NCBI RefSeq assembly: GCF_004799035.1
Contig: NZ_MWIO01000035.1
Coordinates: 1-61,410 of the forward strand
Reading direction: 5' to 3'
DNA from: Rhodanobacter lindaniclasticus
GTDB lineage: Bacteria; Pseudomonadota; Gammaproteobacteria; Xanthomonadales; Rhodanobacteraceae
DNA: 61,410 nucleotides
Shown here: in pieces, positions 8,198-17,763 of the stretch
Numbering within the stretch: the stretch's first letter is position 1
Layout of the letters: every line of letters begins with the position of its first letter
The notes under the pieces: model-generated
What the model saw: only the letters and a program-made list of their open reading frames with translations
Database searches by the model: none
What the model was told of the DNA's origin: nothing
Program-made: the position numbers and the translations under genes

Positions 8198-8836
8198 ATG
8201 TTGATCTACGACGCGATCAGTCCCGCGCCGCGCTGCCTGCGCATGTTCGTGCTGGAGAAGGGCCTGCGCCTGCCGGCCGTGACGGTGGACGTGACGCGGG
8301 GCGAGAACCGCGAGGCGGCCTGGCTGGCGGTAGTGAACCCCGCCGGGCAGACGCCGGCGCTGCGCCTCGACGACGGCACGGTGCTGGCCGAGGCGGTGGC
8401 GATTGCCGAGTACCTGGAAGATCTGTACCCCGCGCCGGCGCTGATCGGCACGACGCCGGAAGAGCGCGCGCAGACCCGGCAGTGGTGGCGGCGGGTGGAA
8501 CTCAACGTCACCGAGTTCATCCACAACGCCTTCCACTACGCCGAGGGCCTGCCGCGCTTCACGCCGCGCATTCCGGTGGCGCCGGAGGCGGCCGCGGGCC
8601 TGAAACGCATCGCGCAGGATCGCCTGGCCTGGCTCGATGGCCTCTTCGGCGCCGGGCCGTGGCTGTGCGGCGAGCGCTTCACGGCGGCGGACATCTGGCT
8701 TTACGTGTGGCTGGATTTCGGCCTGGGGGTGAACCAGCCGTTCGATCGCCAGCTGCCGAAGATCGGGCCGTGGTTCGAGCGCATGGCGGCGCAGCCGAGC
8801 GCATCCGTCAGCTGCGAGCTGCTGGCTGCCGCATGA
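8198..8836 (+). CDS. Glutathione S-transferase family protein
   Basis: A 212-residue protein with an N-terminal thioredoxin-like domain (SPAPRCLRMFVLEKGL, then NPAGQTPALRLDDGTVLAEA, giving the cis-Pro and the glutathione-contacting region). The C-terminal domain is all-helical, with the GPWLCGERFTAADIWLYVWL segment that carries the conserved folding Asp of the GST family. Likely a cytosolic enzyme that conjugates or reduces with glutathione; the substrate is unknown. Its stop overlaps the ATG of the Nudix gene (ATGA), so the two form one operon. Confidence 0.85.
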   Translation: MLIYDAISPAPRCLRMFVLEKGLRLPAVTVDVTRGENREAAWLAVVNPAGQTPALRLDDGTVLAEAVAIAEYLEDLYPAPALIGTTPEERAQTRQWWRRVELNVTEFIHNAFHYAEGLPRFTPRIPVAPEAAAGLKRIAQDRLAWLDGLFGAGPWLCGERFTAADIWLYVWLDFGLGVNQPFDRQLPKIGPWFERMAAQPSASVSCELLAAA

Positions 8837-9309
8837 GCGCCGAACGCAGCCTGCCGGTGCGCAACTCCATGGTGTCGGTGGTCGCGTTGCGCGGTGCGGG
8901 CGCAGCCACGCGGATGCTGCTGGCGCGGCGCGCCGGCGCCTACCTCGACGGTGCGTGGAGTTACCTCGCCGGTCACGTCGAGGCGGGCGAGGCGGGCTGG
9001 CAGGCCGCGCTGCGCGAACTGCGCGAGGAAACCGCGCTGGAGCCGGAAAGCTTCTGGGCCACCAGCTTCTGCGAGCAGGTCTATCTCGCTGCGACGGACG
9101 CCATCGAGATCGTGCCCGCCTTCGTGGCGCGCGTGGCCGAGGGAGCGCAGGTGCGCCTCAACGGCGAGCACTCGGCGTTCCGCTGGGTCACGCTGGAGGA
9201 CGCCGCCGCGCTGCTGCCGTTCGGCAGCCAGCGCGAGCTGCTGGCGCACGTGCGGCGCGAGTTCGTGGAGCGCGAGCCTTCGCCGTTCCTGCGCCTGGCG
9301 CTCGACTGA
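8833..9309 (+). CDS. Nudix hydrolase
   Basis: A 158-residue protein with a complete Nudix box: Gly47, Glu53, then Arg61-Glu62 and Glu65-Glu66 (GHVEAGEAGWQAALRELREE). These residues bind Mg and activate water to cleave nucleoside diphosphates linked to another group. It resembles the small housekeeping Nudix enzymes that act on nucleoside triphosphates or on tRNA/sugar nucleotides; no specificity motif is evident. Coupled to the GST gene by a 4-base overlap and convergent with the amidohydrolase, 15 bases away. Confidence 0.85.
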   Translation: MSAERSLPVRNSMVSVVALRGAGAATRMLLARRAGAYLDGAWSYLAGHVEAGEAGWQAALRELREETALEPESFWATSFCEQVYLAATDAIEIVPAFVARVAEGAQVRLNGEHSAFRWVTLEDAAALLPFGSQRELLAHVRREFVEREPSPFLRLALD

Positions 9310-9324
9310 GCGCCGCGCTTGCGG

Positions 9325-10629
9325 CTACGGACGGCGGTAGACGCTGCCGTCCTTCATCACGAACACCGGATGGGCGAGGTCGCCGATGTGCGTGCTCGGA
9401 TCGCCTGTGAAGGCGGCGAGGTCGGCGCGCAGGCCCGGCGCGATGCGGCCGAACACGCCCCGCTGGCGCAGGATCTTCGCCGCCACGTCGGTGGCCGCGT
9501 GCAGCGCCTGCGCCGGTGTCATGCCGGCGGCCACCATCGCCGCCGGCTCGCGCCAGTTCTCGCCGTGCGCGAACACGCCGACGTCGCTGCCGTTGCCGAT
9601 GGTCACGCCCAGCTTCAGCGCGGTGCGGAACGCGCGCGCGGCTTCCTGCATGCGCGCGGTGGGCGGGTCGCGGCCGGGCACGTAATGGTGGAAATACTGC
9701 TCGGTGGCCTCGACCGCGGTGAGCGTGGGCTCGTAGGCGATGCCCTTCTGCTTCAGCAGCTTGAACGTCGCCGCGCTGGCGCCGTAGCCGTGCTCGATGC
9801 TGTCCGCGCCGGCCTGCGCCGCCATGCGCACGCCTTCGTCGCTGGCCGCGTGCACGGCGACCGGCCGCCCGAGCTGATGCGCGGTGTCGACCAGCGCCTT
9901 CAGCTCGGCGGGGGTGAAGGTGGGCGCGGTGGCGCCGCCGGGGCCGACGCGGTAGTCGCCGTAGAGCTTGATCCAGTCCGCGCCACGCGCGGCCTGCTCG
10001 CGCACCGCGGCCATCGCCTGGTCGACGCCGCTGACTTCCTGCGCGCCGCCGGGCAGTTCGAGGTCCGGCCGGAAGCCGCGGGGGCCGGGGCCGTAGCTGG
10101 CGGTGGCGACGATCGCGCGGGTGGCGACGAACAGCCGCGGGCCGGGGATCAGGCCCTCCTCGATCGCCCGCTGCACCGACACGTCGGCATAACCGGCGCC
10201 TTCGGTGCCGAGATCGCGCAGCGTGGTGAAACCGGCAAGCAGGGTGTCGCGCGCGTGCTTCGCGGCCAGCAGGGTGCGGTAATCCTGGGGCTCGATGAGC
10301 ACCTGGTTATTCCACAGCGTCTCGTTGTACGGGTGCAGGAAGAGGTGCGAGTGCAGGTCGATCAGGCCCGGGGTGAGCGTGGCGCCGGGCAATTCGATGC
10401 GTTGCGCGTCGGCGGGCGCCTGGATGTCCGATCGAGGGCCCATCGCTGCAATCGCGCCGTCATGCACCAGCACCGCCCAGCCCGTATGCGCGGCGTCGCC
10501 ATCGGCCGTCCACACGCGCTCAGGCAGCAGCAGCCAGTCGCCTTTGGGCGTGGTTGCGGCGGCCGCCAGCGAGCACAATAGAAGCAGCAGAAGCGTCGTC
10601 ATCCATTGGATCATCGGGCTTGCACGCAT
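9325..10629 (-). CDS. Exported metal-dependent amidohydrolase, imidazolonepropionase-like
   Basis: A 434-residue protein with an N-terminal Sec signal peptide (core TTLLLLLLCSLAAAA, mature start near residue 26) and an amidohydrolase-superfamily TIM barrel. Metal ligands are visible: His93 and His95 in DLHSHLF, a Lys in KLYGDYR that is probably carboxylated, His in VHAASDEG and SIEHGYG, and Asp in GNGSDVG. The closest style is the imidazolonepropionase-like/prolidase group of secreted Xanthomonadales amidohydrolases, which may cut Xaa-Pro dipeptides or other amides. GGGAGC 5 bases before the ATG supports the start. It is downstream of the hsdS end but probably has its own promoter. Confidence 0.85.
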   Translation of the reverse strand: MRASPMIQWMTTLLLLLLCSLAAAATTPKGDWLLLPERVWTADGDAAHTGWAVLVHDGAIAAMGPRSDIQAPADAQRIELPGATLTPGLIDLHSHLFLHPYNETLWNNQVLIEPQDYRTLLAAKHARDTLLAGFTTLRDLGTEGAGYADVSVQRAIEEGLIPGPRLFVATRAIVATASYGPGPRGFRPDLELPGGAQEVSGVDQAMAAVREQAARGADWIKLYGDYRVGPGGATAPTFTPAELKALVDTAHQLGRPVAVHAASDEGVRMAAQAGADSIEHGYGASAATFKLLKQKGIAYEPTLTAVEATEQYFHHYVPGRDPPTARMQEAARAFRTALKLGVTIGNGSDVGVFAHGENWREPAAMVAAGMTPAQALHAATDVAAKILRQRGVFGRIAPGLRADLAAFTGDPSTHIGDLAHPVFVMKDGSVYRRP

Positions 10630-10694
10630 CGTTGGCTCCCTTCGTCGATCAGGCTTTCGATGGCAATGAGTCACGCGGACTGCGAGCGGCAAGC

Positions 10695-12167
10695 TCAGCC
10701 GGAGGCGTGGGCGGCGAACACCCAGTCCTTGATTTGCTCGTAGGCGGCCATGCCCAGTTCCCGTTCGCTTTCCGGGTAAAGCGTTTGCAGTCGCGTCTGC
10801 GTGGCATCCAGAAACGCCGGCAAGCCGAAGGGGCGAGTGCCCAGATGGGTCTGCCAGGCCTCCAGCCATGCCGTCAGCAAGGCGAGCCGGCCCGCCTCAT
10901 CCGCCAGGGCCCCGGCGGTCAGGCCGAGGTCGGGCAAGGGCGAGGTGGACACGTCGAGGTCGACGGTGACGGGGGCGGCTTCCGTGGGCATGGGTTCCGG
11001 TGCTGCGGCCGGCAACGGGATGCGTGACAGATCCAGTTCGCCCTTGAAGGCGGACTGGCTCAGGGCGGCGTAGAGGGTTTCGAGGTCGGTGAGGGTTTGC
11101 TGGTAGCGGGATTTGAGGGCTTCGATTTTCTCGGCAGCATCGGCGAACTGGTTTTGAAGCTCGACAGGTGGCTTGGGGACTTCGAGGCCTCGAAGGATTT
11201 CGAGGTTGATGTTTTTCTGTGCCGCAGCCGGTGCGTTCTTCTCAAGGATGGCCTGGAAAAACCAAAAAAGGCCAAGGACATACAGGGTGTTGGACTGCGC
11301 CTTGTCGGCGGTGAACCCGACCACGCTGTCCGGGAAGCATGCGTCGAACGTCAGGATGCCGGTTTGCGCAATGTTGGCCGCGATGGTGATGCAAAGCGTT
11401 CCAGCGGGCCACGGCTTGCTCTGGGCAAAGCCGATGTCGGAATACGTTTGCGTGTATGCCGTGATGTAGGTGCCTGCGTTCGACACCTCGCCTGTCTGGA
11501 TGAGCGGGTGTCTGCCGCCCAAAAGTTGAGGGTCATTTCGTGGGCGGTGCTTTGATATGCCACGGTTGATGGAGCCGAATTGTTCGAGTGGTGCCTTGTC
11601 CCAGCCTTTCTCATTCCGCACCGGGTCGCCGAACATCTCCAGAAACACGCCCTTGAGCATCGCGTCGAGTTGCGCAAGCTGTTGCTTGCGTCGGGCGATC
11701 AGACCTTCCACCTTGCTCAGCAAGTGAGCGATGCGGATTTGGTCGTTGTAGGTGACAGCCGGAAGCGGGATGCTCTCGAGCGCATTCCTATTGATGTGGG
11801 GGATCGTTGCTCCTGTTGACGTCTGGCGAAGATATTCGAACTTCGACTTCAGATATGCCCCAATAAACGGTGTGAATAGTTGAGCGCCATGTCTGACTCG
11901 AAGACGCGCAATCGTGCTGCCGATGTAGCCGCTCTTGCTAAAGCCAATCGTTCCAGCGTTGGCTCCATCCCACGCGATCAGAATATCTTCAGGTACTGCT
12001 TCCACGCCGACTGGGTCGTCGGTGTAGCGGATCGAATCATCGTTTCGAAGATCATCAATTCCGATCAGACGCACTGCTTTGCTCGATGGCGAGGCCGATA
12101 CCTCGTGTTTTTTGCCCTTGGTGATCGAAATGGCTGAGCCGAGTGTTGAGGGTGTGGAACCTGTCAT
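10695..12167 (-). CDS. hsdS: Type I restriction-modification specificity subunit
   Basis: A 490-residue HsdS. It has two target-recognition domains (about residues 1-155 and 185-360). Each ends in a helical spacer: ARRKQQLAQLDAMLKGVFLE after the first and ALKSRYQQTLTDLETLYAAL after the second. Together the two domains define the two halves of the bipartite DNA target and dock HsdM and HsdR. The TRD regions are less GC-rich than the rest of the operon, as usual for genes that exchange specificity. A C-terminal tail of about 100 residues (Pro/Glu-rich linker then a small helical domain ending YEQIKDWVF) extends beyond the usual HsdS. The start overlaps the hsdM stop (ATGA). Confidence 0.92.
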   Translation of the reverse strand: MTGSTPSTLGSAISITKGKKHEVSASPSSKAVRLIGIDDLRNDDSIRYTDDPVGVEAVPEDILIAWDGANAGTIGFSKSGYIGSTIARLRVRHGAQLFTPFIGAYLKSKFEYLRQTSTGATIPHINRNALESIPLPAVTYNDQIRIAHLLSKVEGLIARRKQQLAQLDAMLKGVFLEMFGDPVRNEKGWDKAPLEQFGSINRGISKHRPRNDPQLLGGRHPLIQTGEVSNAGTYITAYTQTYSDIGFAQSKPWPAGTLCITIAANIAQTGILTFDACFPDSVVGFTADKAQSNTLYVLGLFWFFQAILEKNAPAAAQKNINLEILRGLEVPKPPVELQNQFADAAEKIEALKSRYQQTLTDLETLYAALSQSAFKGELDLSRIPLPAAAPEPMPTEAAPVTVDLDVSTSPLPDLGLTAGALADEAGRLALLTAWLEAWQTHLGTRPFGLPAFLDATQTRLQTLYPESERELGMAAYEQIKDWVFAAHASG

Positions 12168-13822
12168 CCCACCATCCTCTTCAGCTTCAGCAATTCCCCC
12201 ACGATGCCGCCTTGCAGCTTGGCGAGTTCCTCCGCATCCAGCTTGCCCACCTCGTCGTGGATCAGCCGATCCAGAATCACGCCGGGCGTTTCGTACTCGA
12301 TTTCCTCGAACAGCTCCTGCTTGTAGCGCGACAGCGACAGGTCGAAGCCTTCGGCCTCGATGTCCTTGTACGGCACCATGAAGCAACGCGCGGCGCGGTC
12401 GTTGTCCTTGCTGGCATCGCGTGCATGGAAGCGAGCAACGATGTCCTGCAGGTCGCCGCAGCCATCGAGCTTGCTGCGCTTGTCGTCCAGCGAATAGCCG
12501 TCGGCCTGCATCTCGTAGAACCACACGTGCTCGGTGGCCGGTTTGCTCACTTTGTCGTCGCGGCCCCAGACCTTGGTGAACAGCAGAATGGCTGTGGAGA
12601 CGCCGGCATAGGGTTTGAACACGCCGCTGGGCAGGGTGATGACGGCTTTCAGGTCGCAGCGTTCCACCAGCAACTGGCGCAGCTCCTTGAACGCCCCGGC
12701 GGAGCCGAACAACACGCCTTGCGGCACGATCACGCAGGCGCTGCCGCCTTTCTTCAGCAGGCGATAGATGTTCTCGACGAACAGGAGTTCGGTCTTGGTG
12801 GTCTTTAAGTGCAGCGCCTCGTTGATGTCGCCCTTGTCGATGCTGCCGGTGAACGGCGGGTTGGCCAGCACCAGGTCGTAGGCGGCTGCTTCGTTGTAGC
12901 TTTTGCTCAGGGTGTCGGTGTAGTCGATGTTGGGCTCGTCGATGCCGTGCATCATCAGGTTCATCAAGCCCAGCCGCACCATGGTGGCGTCGATGTCGTA
13001 GCCGTACAGGCTTTGCTGCAGGATGGTTTGCGCCTGCTCGGTGAGGGTGGCTGCGACCGAGGTGCGGATGAAGCCGTCTTCGTCGGGCGTCAAGCCCTTG
13101 GTGCCGGCGCGCAGCGCCAGCTGGGTGACGATGTACTGGTAGGCGCCCAGCAGAAAGCCGCCGGTGCCGCAGGCGGGGTCTGCAATCTTGTGGCCCAGTT
13201 GCGGCTGCACCAGTTCGGCCATCAATTTGATGATGTGGCGCGGGGTGCGGAACTGGCCGTTCTTGCCGGCGGTGGCGATTTCGGCCAGCAGCATTTCGTA
13301 GACGTCGCCCTGGATGTCCTGGAAGGCCTGGCCGTTGTCCTGCGAGTCCTTCTCCATCACCGCGAAGATCTCGTCGATGGTCTTCACCGCTTCCACCAGC
13401 AGCGAGGGCTTGGGGATGATGAACACCGCGTTCTTCATGTGGTGGGTGAAGCGGCTCTCCGCGCCGTTCAGGTCTTTCAGGAACGGGAACACGCGGGTCT
13501 GCACGTGGGCCAGCATGTCCTCGGCCTGCATGTGCTCCCATTCGCTCCAGCGCAGGGTGCGGCGGTCGATGGCGTATTGCTTGGGCTTGTCGTGGCTGCG
13601 GTATTCGGGCGGTATCCACTGGCCTTCGAAACGCGACGCGTAGGGTTTGCCCAGCCATTCGGCGTCGGCGGCGCGCTTTGCGTCCAGTTCGTCCATGCGC
13701 TTCATGAACAACAGATAGGTGATCTGCTCGATGGCGGTGAGCGGGTTGGAAATGCCGCCGGCCCAGAACTTGTTCCAGAGCTGTTTGATGGCGTTCTTGA
13801 GTTCGGTGTTGTTTTGCAGCAT
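12164..13822 (-). CDS. hsdM: Type I restriction-modification DNA methyltransferase subunit
   Basis: A 552-residue HsdM. An N-terminal helical HsdM_N domain (about 1-150) precedes the N6-adenine methyltransferase domain. That domain has the SAM-binding motif DPACGTGGF (215-223) and the catalytic motif NPPF (321-324). In the complex two HsdM and one HsdS methylate the target, and HsdR joins to cut unmethylated DNA. It starts 12 bases after the dinD stop and overlaps hsdS by 4 bases, so dinD-hsdM-hsdS reads as one transcription unit. The gene looks intact. Confidence 0.95.
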   Translation of the reverse strand: MLQNNTELKNAIKQLWNKFWAGGISNPLTAIEQITYLLFMKRMDELDAKRAADAEWLGKPYASRFEGQWIPPEYRSHDKPKQYAIDRRTLRWSEWEHMQAEDMLAHVQTRVFPFLKDLNGAESRFTHHMKNAVFIIPKPSLLVEAVKTIDEIFAVMEKDSQDNGQAFQDIQGDVYEMLLAEIATAGKNGQFRTPRHIIKLMAELVQPQLGHKIADPACGTGGFLLGAYQYIVTQLALRAGTKGLTPDEDGFIRTSVAATLTEQAQTILQQSLYGYDIDATMVRLGLMNLMMHGIDEPNIDYTDTLSKSYNEAAAYDLVLANPPFTGSIDKGDINEALHLKTTKTELLFVENIYRLLKKGGSACVIVPQGVLFGSAGAFKELRQLLVERCDLKAVITLPSGVFKPYAGVSTAILLFTKVWGRDDKVSKPATEHVWFYEMQADGYSLDDKRSKLDGCGDLQDIVARFHARDASKDNDRAARCFMVPYKDIEAEGFDLSLSRYKQELFEEIEYETPGVILDRLIHDEVGKLDAEELAKLQGGIVGELLKLKRMVG

Positions 13823-13834
13823 GGCGTGGTTCTT

Positions 13835-14698
13835 TCAGTCGTGGTGCTTGGGGTTGGGCAACTTGCCGCTGGACTTGACCAGTTTCTTTTCCTCGGTCTT
13901 GACGCGGCGCTCCAGCTTCTTGATGTCTTCCTCGGGCGGCAGGCGCTCGGGCTGGATGCCGCGCTGGCCGAGCATGGCGCGCACGCTCTGGTTGTTCTGC
14001 ACATGCTCGCGGCTGATGGCCGGTTCGCCGCGCAGGTTGTCCTGGCCGACGTTGTGGTTGGTCATTTCGGTGGCGAGGTTCTTGGCGGCGATGGTGAGCG
14101 TGGGCAGGAAGTCGGCCAGCGGACGGGTCTGGGTGATGCCGTAGCGGTCTTTCATGGCCTGCGTGGTGTGGCCGCCGAACAGGGCGGCATCGCCCTTGGA
14201 GCGGATGCGGCCAAAGCCGGCGTCGTCCACGCCGCGTTCATAGATGTTTTGCGACAGGGACTTTTCGGATTCGCGCAGGCGCTCGCGGGCATCCAGCCGG
14301 GCCTGCAGGCGCATGCGCTCCTCGATCAGCTCCTGCTTGCGCGTCTGCATGGCGAAGTAGCTTTGTGCGAAGGCGATGGGCTCCTTGCGCGGGTCGCCGT
14401 TCTGGGCAATCAGATAGCAGGCGTAGCGGGTGAGCATGAAATCGTCGACCGGGCGGTCTGCACCGCTCCCGATCCTGACCATTTTCGTGACGCCACGAAA
14501 ATGGTCTAACTCGTCGTAACCGGTTGTTCTGCATGATTCCACGGCACGGGCAATGGCCGTCTGGAAGTTCTCCCAGCGGGTGTAGCCCAGCGGCTCCATC
14601 AGCTCGCGGGCGAACCAGAACTCCACACATTCCTCGGGCGTGCGCTGGCTCAGGGTGTCGAAGTGTTGCTTGAGTGCCTGAATGACGGTGGGTTCCAT
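13835..14698 (-). CDS. dinD: DinD-like DNA-damage-inducible protein
   Basis: A 287-residue homologue of DinD, an SOS-induced protein that inhibits RecA-mediated strand exchange in E. coli. The N-terminal part (RTPEECVEFWFARELMEPLG, GYTRWENFQTAI) is the BRO/KilA-like DinD signature. The middle (GVTKMVRIGSGADRPVDDFM, RYACYLIAQNGDPRKEPIAF) and the C-terminal HNVGQDNLRGEPAISREHV also fit the family. AAGGAG 10 bases upstream fixes the start; a longer frame adds 12 residues without support. It lies between hsdR and hsdM, an arrangement repeatedly seen for DinD/RhuM-like proteins in mobile type I systems. It may adjust restriction or repair when DNA is damaged; that role is inference. Confidence 0.88.
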   Translation of the reverse strand: MEPTVIQALKQHFDTLSQRTPEECVEFWFARELMEPLGYTRWENFQTAIARAVESCRTTGYDELDHFRGVTKMVRIGSGADRPVDDFMLTRYACYLIAQNGDPRKEPIAFAQSYFAMQTRKQELIEERMRLQARLDARERLRESEKSLSQNIYERGVDDAGFGRIRSKGDAALFGGHTTQAMKDRYGITQTRPLADFLPTLTIAAKNLATEMTNHNVGQDNLRGEPAISREHVQNNQSVRAMLGQRGIQPERLPPEEDIKKLERRVKTEEKKLVKSSGKLPNPKHHD

Positions 14699-14723
14699 GT
14701 GGGTGTTCTCCTTGGGATGAGCG

Positions 14724-17534
14724 TCAGGCGGCAAGCTGCGTGGTCAGGCGCAGGATGTCGTGGATTTCCGCGGGGTTAAACACGCCGCGGATGCCTTGCG
14801 GGTGGATGACGGTGAAAGGAGCGGCGATCAGGTCCTGCTTCTCCACCTTTTCGCGTTCGATGATCACGTTGCGCAGCAGGGCGAGGAACTCCAGCTGGCG
14901 GCTGTTCAGCGTGCTGTGGGCGCGGATGAACTGGTCGAAAGCCGCGCCGACTTCCTCCGGAAAGCTCTTGAGCGGTTCCAGCCCAAGGATGTGGCGGATG
15001 AACTGGATGAAACGCGCCTTGTGGTTGCGATAGACCTGACGCAGCAGGTCCTCGGTGATGTGCGGGTGCTCTTGGTACAGGTAAGCGGCCAGCTCGGCGG
15101 CTTCGGCCTCGCTGACTGGCTTGCCGTGCTTGAGCTTTTGCAGCACAGGGTGGGTGGCAGTGAGTTCGGCGATCAGCGTTTCGACCATTTCGCGGTAGCG
15201 GGCGATGCCCACCGATTCGTGCTGCGGGCCGAATTCCACCCATTCCTTGCGATGCAGGGCATCTTGCAGGTTAAGGTGCACCGGGTTGGCGGGTTCGCCG
15301 CCGCCATTGCGGAACTTCATCAGCGGCGCGAGCTTTTCGATCAGCTCGTCGAACTGGTCTTCGCCGGCATGGGCCCAGTAGTCGGGGCGCTGTGCGCTGC
15401 GGATCAAAGCTTCCTGCTGTTTGACGAAGGGCACGGCGAGCGGCAGCTCGGCGATCTGCTCGACGATGGCGTCGCGGATGGCGACGGCTTGCAGTTTGTG
15501 CTCCTTGTCGTCGAAGAGTTTGTTCAGCGCGTATTCGACCAGGTCGCGCTCGAAGCGCATGGCCTTGAAATCCGCATCGGACACGGTGCGAAACAGCGGT
15601 TTGATTTCATGACGCAGGAAGTCGAGCCGGGGCGTGTCCAGCGTGATCCAGAAGTTCTCCTCGTCCAGCCGGGCCAATGCGGCGGCGGCTTCCTTGATGA
15701 CGACCGACGCGGCGGGCAGGGCGGCGATCTGCCGGCGCAGTTTGGCGACCTCTCGCGCGGCAGTATCGGCGTGGCCGCAGGCGTTAGCCTGTTCTATCTT
15801 GTCGATGCGCAGGCCCGCCAGTTTCACCGGCAATGGCAACTGTGGCGTGGGTTCCTTGCCCTTGGGCTTGAGCTTGAAGTATTCGAAGTTGTCCCAGCAA
15901 TCGAGGATCAGGAAGTGATCCTTTTCCACGCACCACGGTTTGATCTTGGCCGGTTCCAGCAGGCGCGTGCCGCGGCCGATCATCTGCCAGAACTTGGTGT
16001 AGGAGTACACCGGCTTGGCGAACACCAGGTTGACGATTTCACGCACGTCGATGCCGGTGTCGAGCATGTCCACGCTGATGGCGATGCGCGGCATGTCGTG
16101 GTTGGAAAACTGGTCGAGCAGGCCACCCTTGCCGTAGACGCGTGAATCGTCGGATACCAGTACCTTGGCCAGCTCGCCGTGGTGATGCGGGTAAAGCTTG
16201 TCGAAGGTTTCCTCGATACGGCGGGCGTGTGCCTTGGTGGTGCAGAAGAAGATGGTCTTGCCGGGCAGCACGCCGTTGACGTCCTTGATGGATTCCTCCA
16301 TGAATTCGCGCACGATCAGCGCGTTGGTGCCGGCGTTGATGACCTGCTTTTCCAACTGGGTGCCGTCGAAGTTGATTTCCTCGACTTCCTTGCCTTCGAG
16401 GATCAGTTTCTTCTGGTCTTCCAGCGAGATGGTGCGCTTGGAGATGCCTTCCATCTGGAAGCGGGTCTGGATTTTCATGACCCGGAACGTGCTGAGGTAG
16501 GGTGGAGCGTGATTGATGGCTTCTTCGAAAGTGTAGGCGAAGCTGGGCAGGCCGTCTTCGCAGTCAAATAGCGCGAAGGTGTTGTGGTCGACCAGGCCGG
16601 TTGGCGTGGCGGTGAGGCCCAGGGTAAGTGTCTTGAAGTAGTCCAACACTTCGCCGTAGGTGTTGTAGATGGAGCGGTGACTCTCGTCGACCACGATGAA
16701 ATCGAAGAAGTGCGGTGACAGCGACTGCGTTTCGTCGCGGACGAGGTTGAGCATGGTGGGGTAGGTGGCCACGTAGATGCGTCGATCCGTGGCGATCAGC
16801 TTCTCGCCCACGTTGGGCCAGCGCGGCTCGTCGGGAAGGTGTTCTTTGAAGGCAGTCAGTGCTTGCTCGCGCAGGGCGATCCGATCGACCAGGAACAACA
16901 CCTTCTCGGCGTGACCAGCGCGCATCAGGGCGTCGATCAGGGCAATGCAGGTGCGGGTTTTGCCGGTGCCGGTGGCCATCACCAGAAGGAAGGCGCGCTT
17001 GCTGGTTTCGATGCCTTCGAGCACCGCACGGATGGCGCGGATCTGGTAGTCGCGGCCGGCGATCGAGGTGTTGATGAACTCGCTGGTCAGCGGCTTGCGG
17101 TTGCGGCGGATGTAGGCGAGGCGTTCCAGGTCGTCGCGTGTGGGATAGCCGACGATCTTGCGCGGCGGCGCGTGGCCGAGATCCCAGAACCAGAGGTCGC
17201 GGCCATTAGTGTAGAAGCAGAACGGCAGCTCGCCGCCACGATGGCGCTGGATGTTCTCGCAGTATTGCTTGGCCTGCTCGCGCCCCAGCGCGCCGTCGCG
17301 ACTGGCTTTCTTGGCTTCGATCACGGCCAGCGGCCTGCCATCCTTGCCCAGCAACACGTAGTCGCTGAATTGGTGGCCTTCGTACGGTGTGCGTGGCTCG
17401 GCCACACCCTCGGGAAGGTTCACCAGAATGTCGAACTCTTCGACAACCTGAGTGGGGTCCTTGACGTTCCAGCCGGACAGGGCCAGTTGCTGGTCGATCA
17501 GCTCCGTGCGCGTCTGGGCTTCCGTTGTCGTCAT
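14724..17534 (-). CDS. hsdR: Type I restriction endonuclease motor subunit
   Basis: A 936-residue HsdR. It has an N-terminal PD-(D/E)xK nuclease domain with Asp58 and the EAK triad Glu73/Lys75. Superfamily 2 helicase motifs follow: MATGTGKT (186-193, Walker A), DESH (283-286, Walker B), a TATPTG motif III, and motif VI in QMIGRGTRL. The protein translocates DNA and cuts it far from the target when the site is unmethylated. It is the first gene of the operon (hsdR, dinD, hsdM, hsdS). Its promoter should lie in 17535-17763, where I see no clear match. All catalytic motifs are present, so the system looks functional. Confidence 0.95.
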   Translation of the reverse strand: MTTTEAQTRTELIDQQLALSGWNVKDPTQVVEEFDILVNLPEGVAEPRTPYEGHQFSDYVLLGKDGRPLAVIEAKKASRDGALGREQAKQYCENIQRHRGGELPFCFYTNGRDLWFWDLGHAPPRKIVGYPTRDDLERLAYIRRNRKPLTSEFINTSIAGRDYQIRAIRAVLEGIETSKRAFLLVMATGTGKTRTCIALIDALMRAGHAEKVLFLVDRIALREQALTAFKEHLPDEPRWPNVGEKLIATDRRIYVATYPTMLNLVRDETQSLSPHFFDFIVVDESHRSIYNTYGEVLDYFKTLTLGLTATPTGLVDHNTFALFDCEDGLPSFAYTFEEAINHAPPYLSTFRVMKIQTRFQMEGISKRTISLEDQKKLILEGKEVEEINFDGTQLEKQVINAGTNALIVREFMEESIKDVNGVLPGKTIFFCTTKAHARRIEETFDKLYPHHHGELAKVLVSDDSRVYGKGGLLDQFSNHDMPRIAISVDMLDTGIDVREIVNLVFAKPVYSYTKFWQMIGRGTRLLEPAKIKPWCVEKDHFLILDCWDNFEYFKLKPKGKEPTPQLPLPVKLAGLRIDKIEQANACGHADTAAREVAKLRRQIAALPAASVVIKEAAAALARLDEENFWITLDTPRLDFLRHEIKPLFRTVSDADFKAMRFERDLVEYALNKLFDDKEHKLQAVAIRDAIVEQIAELPLAVPFVKQQEALIRSAQRPDYWAHAGEDQFDELIEKLAPLMKFRNGGGEPANPVHLNLQDALHRKEWVEFGPQHESVGIARYREMVETLIAELTATHPVLQKLKHGKPVSEAEAAELAAYLYQEHPHITEDLLRQVYRNHKARFIQFIRHILGLEPLKSFPEEVGAAFDQFIRAHSTLNSRQLEFLALLRNVIIEREKVEKQDLIAAPFTVIHPQGIRGVFNPAEIHDILRLTTQLAA

Positions 17535-17763
17535 GCGTTGCCGGCCTCGATGGCTGCGTGGGCTGGTCGGGAGGCGTCCCCTGTTTGGCGAACTGGGGCC
17601 AAGCGGTCACCAGCATGTGCCATGCGTCTTTGGCCTCTTAGTATGGGCCTGTAGGTCGCCCTTGGCACGTTTGTCCGGACATCGCTTGCCTGCTGCGATG
17701 TCCATGGAAATCTCGGTATACCGCCAGGCTGCGAAGTGGTCGGTTCTGCGCCGCAGTTGTTAT

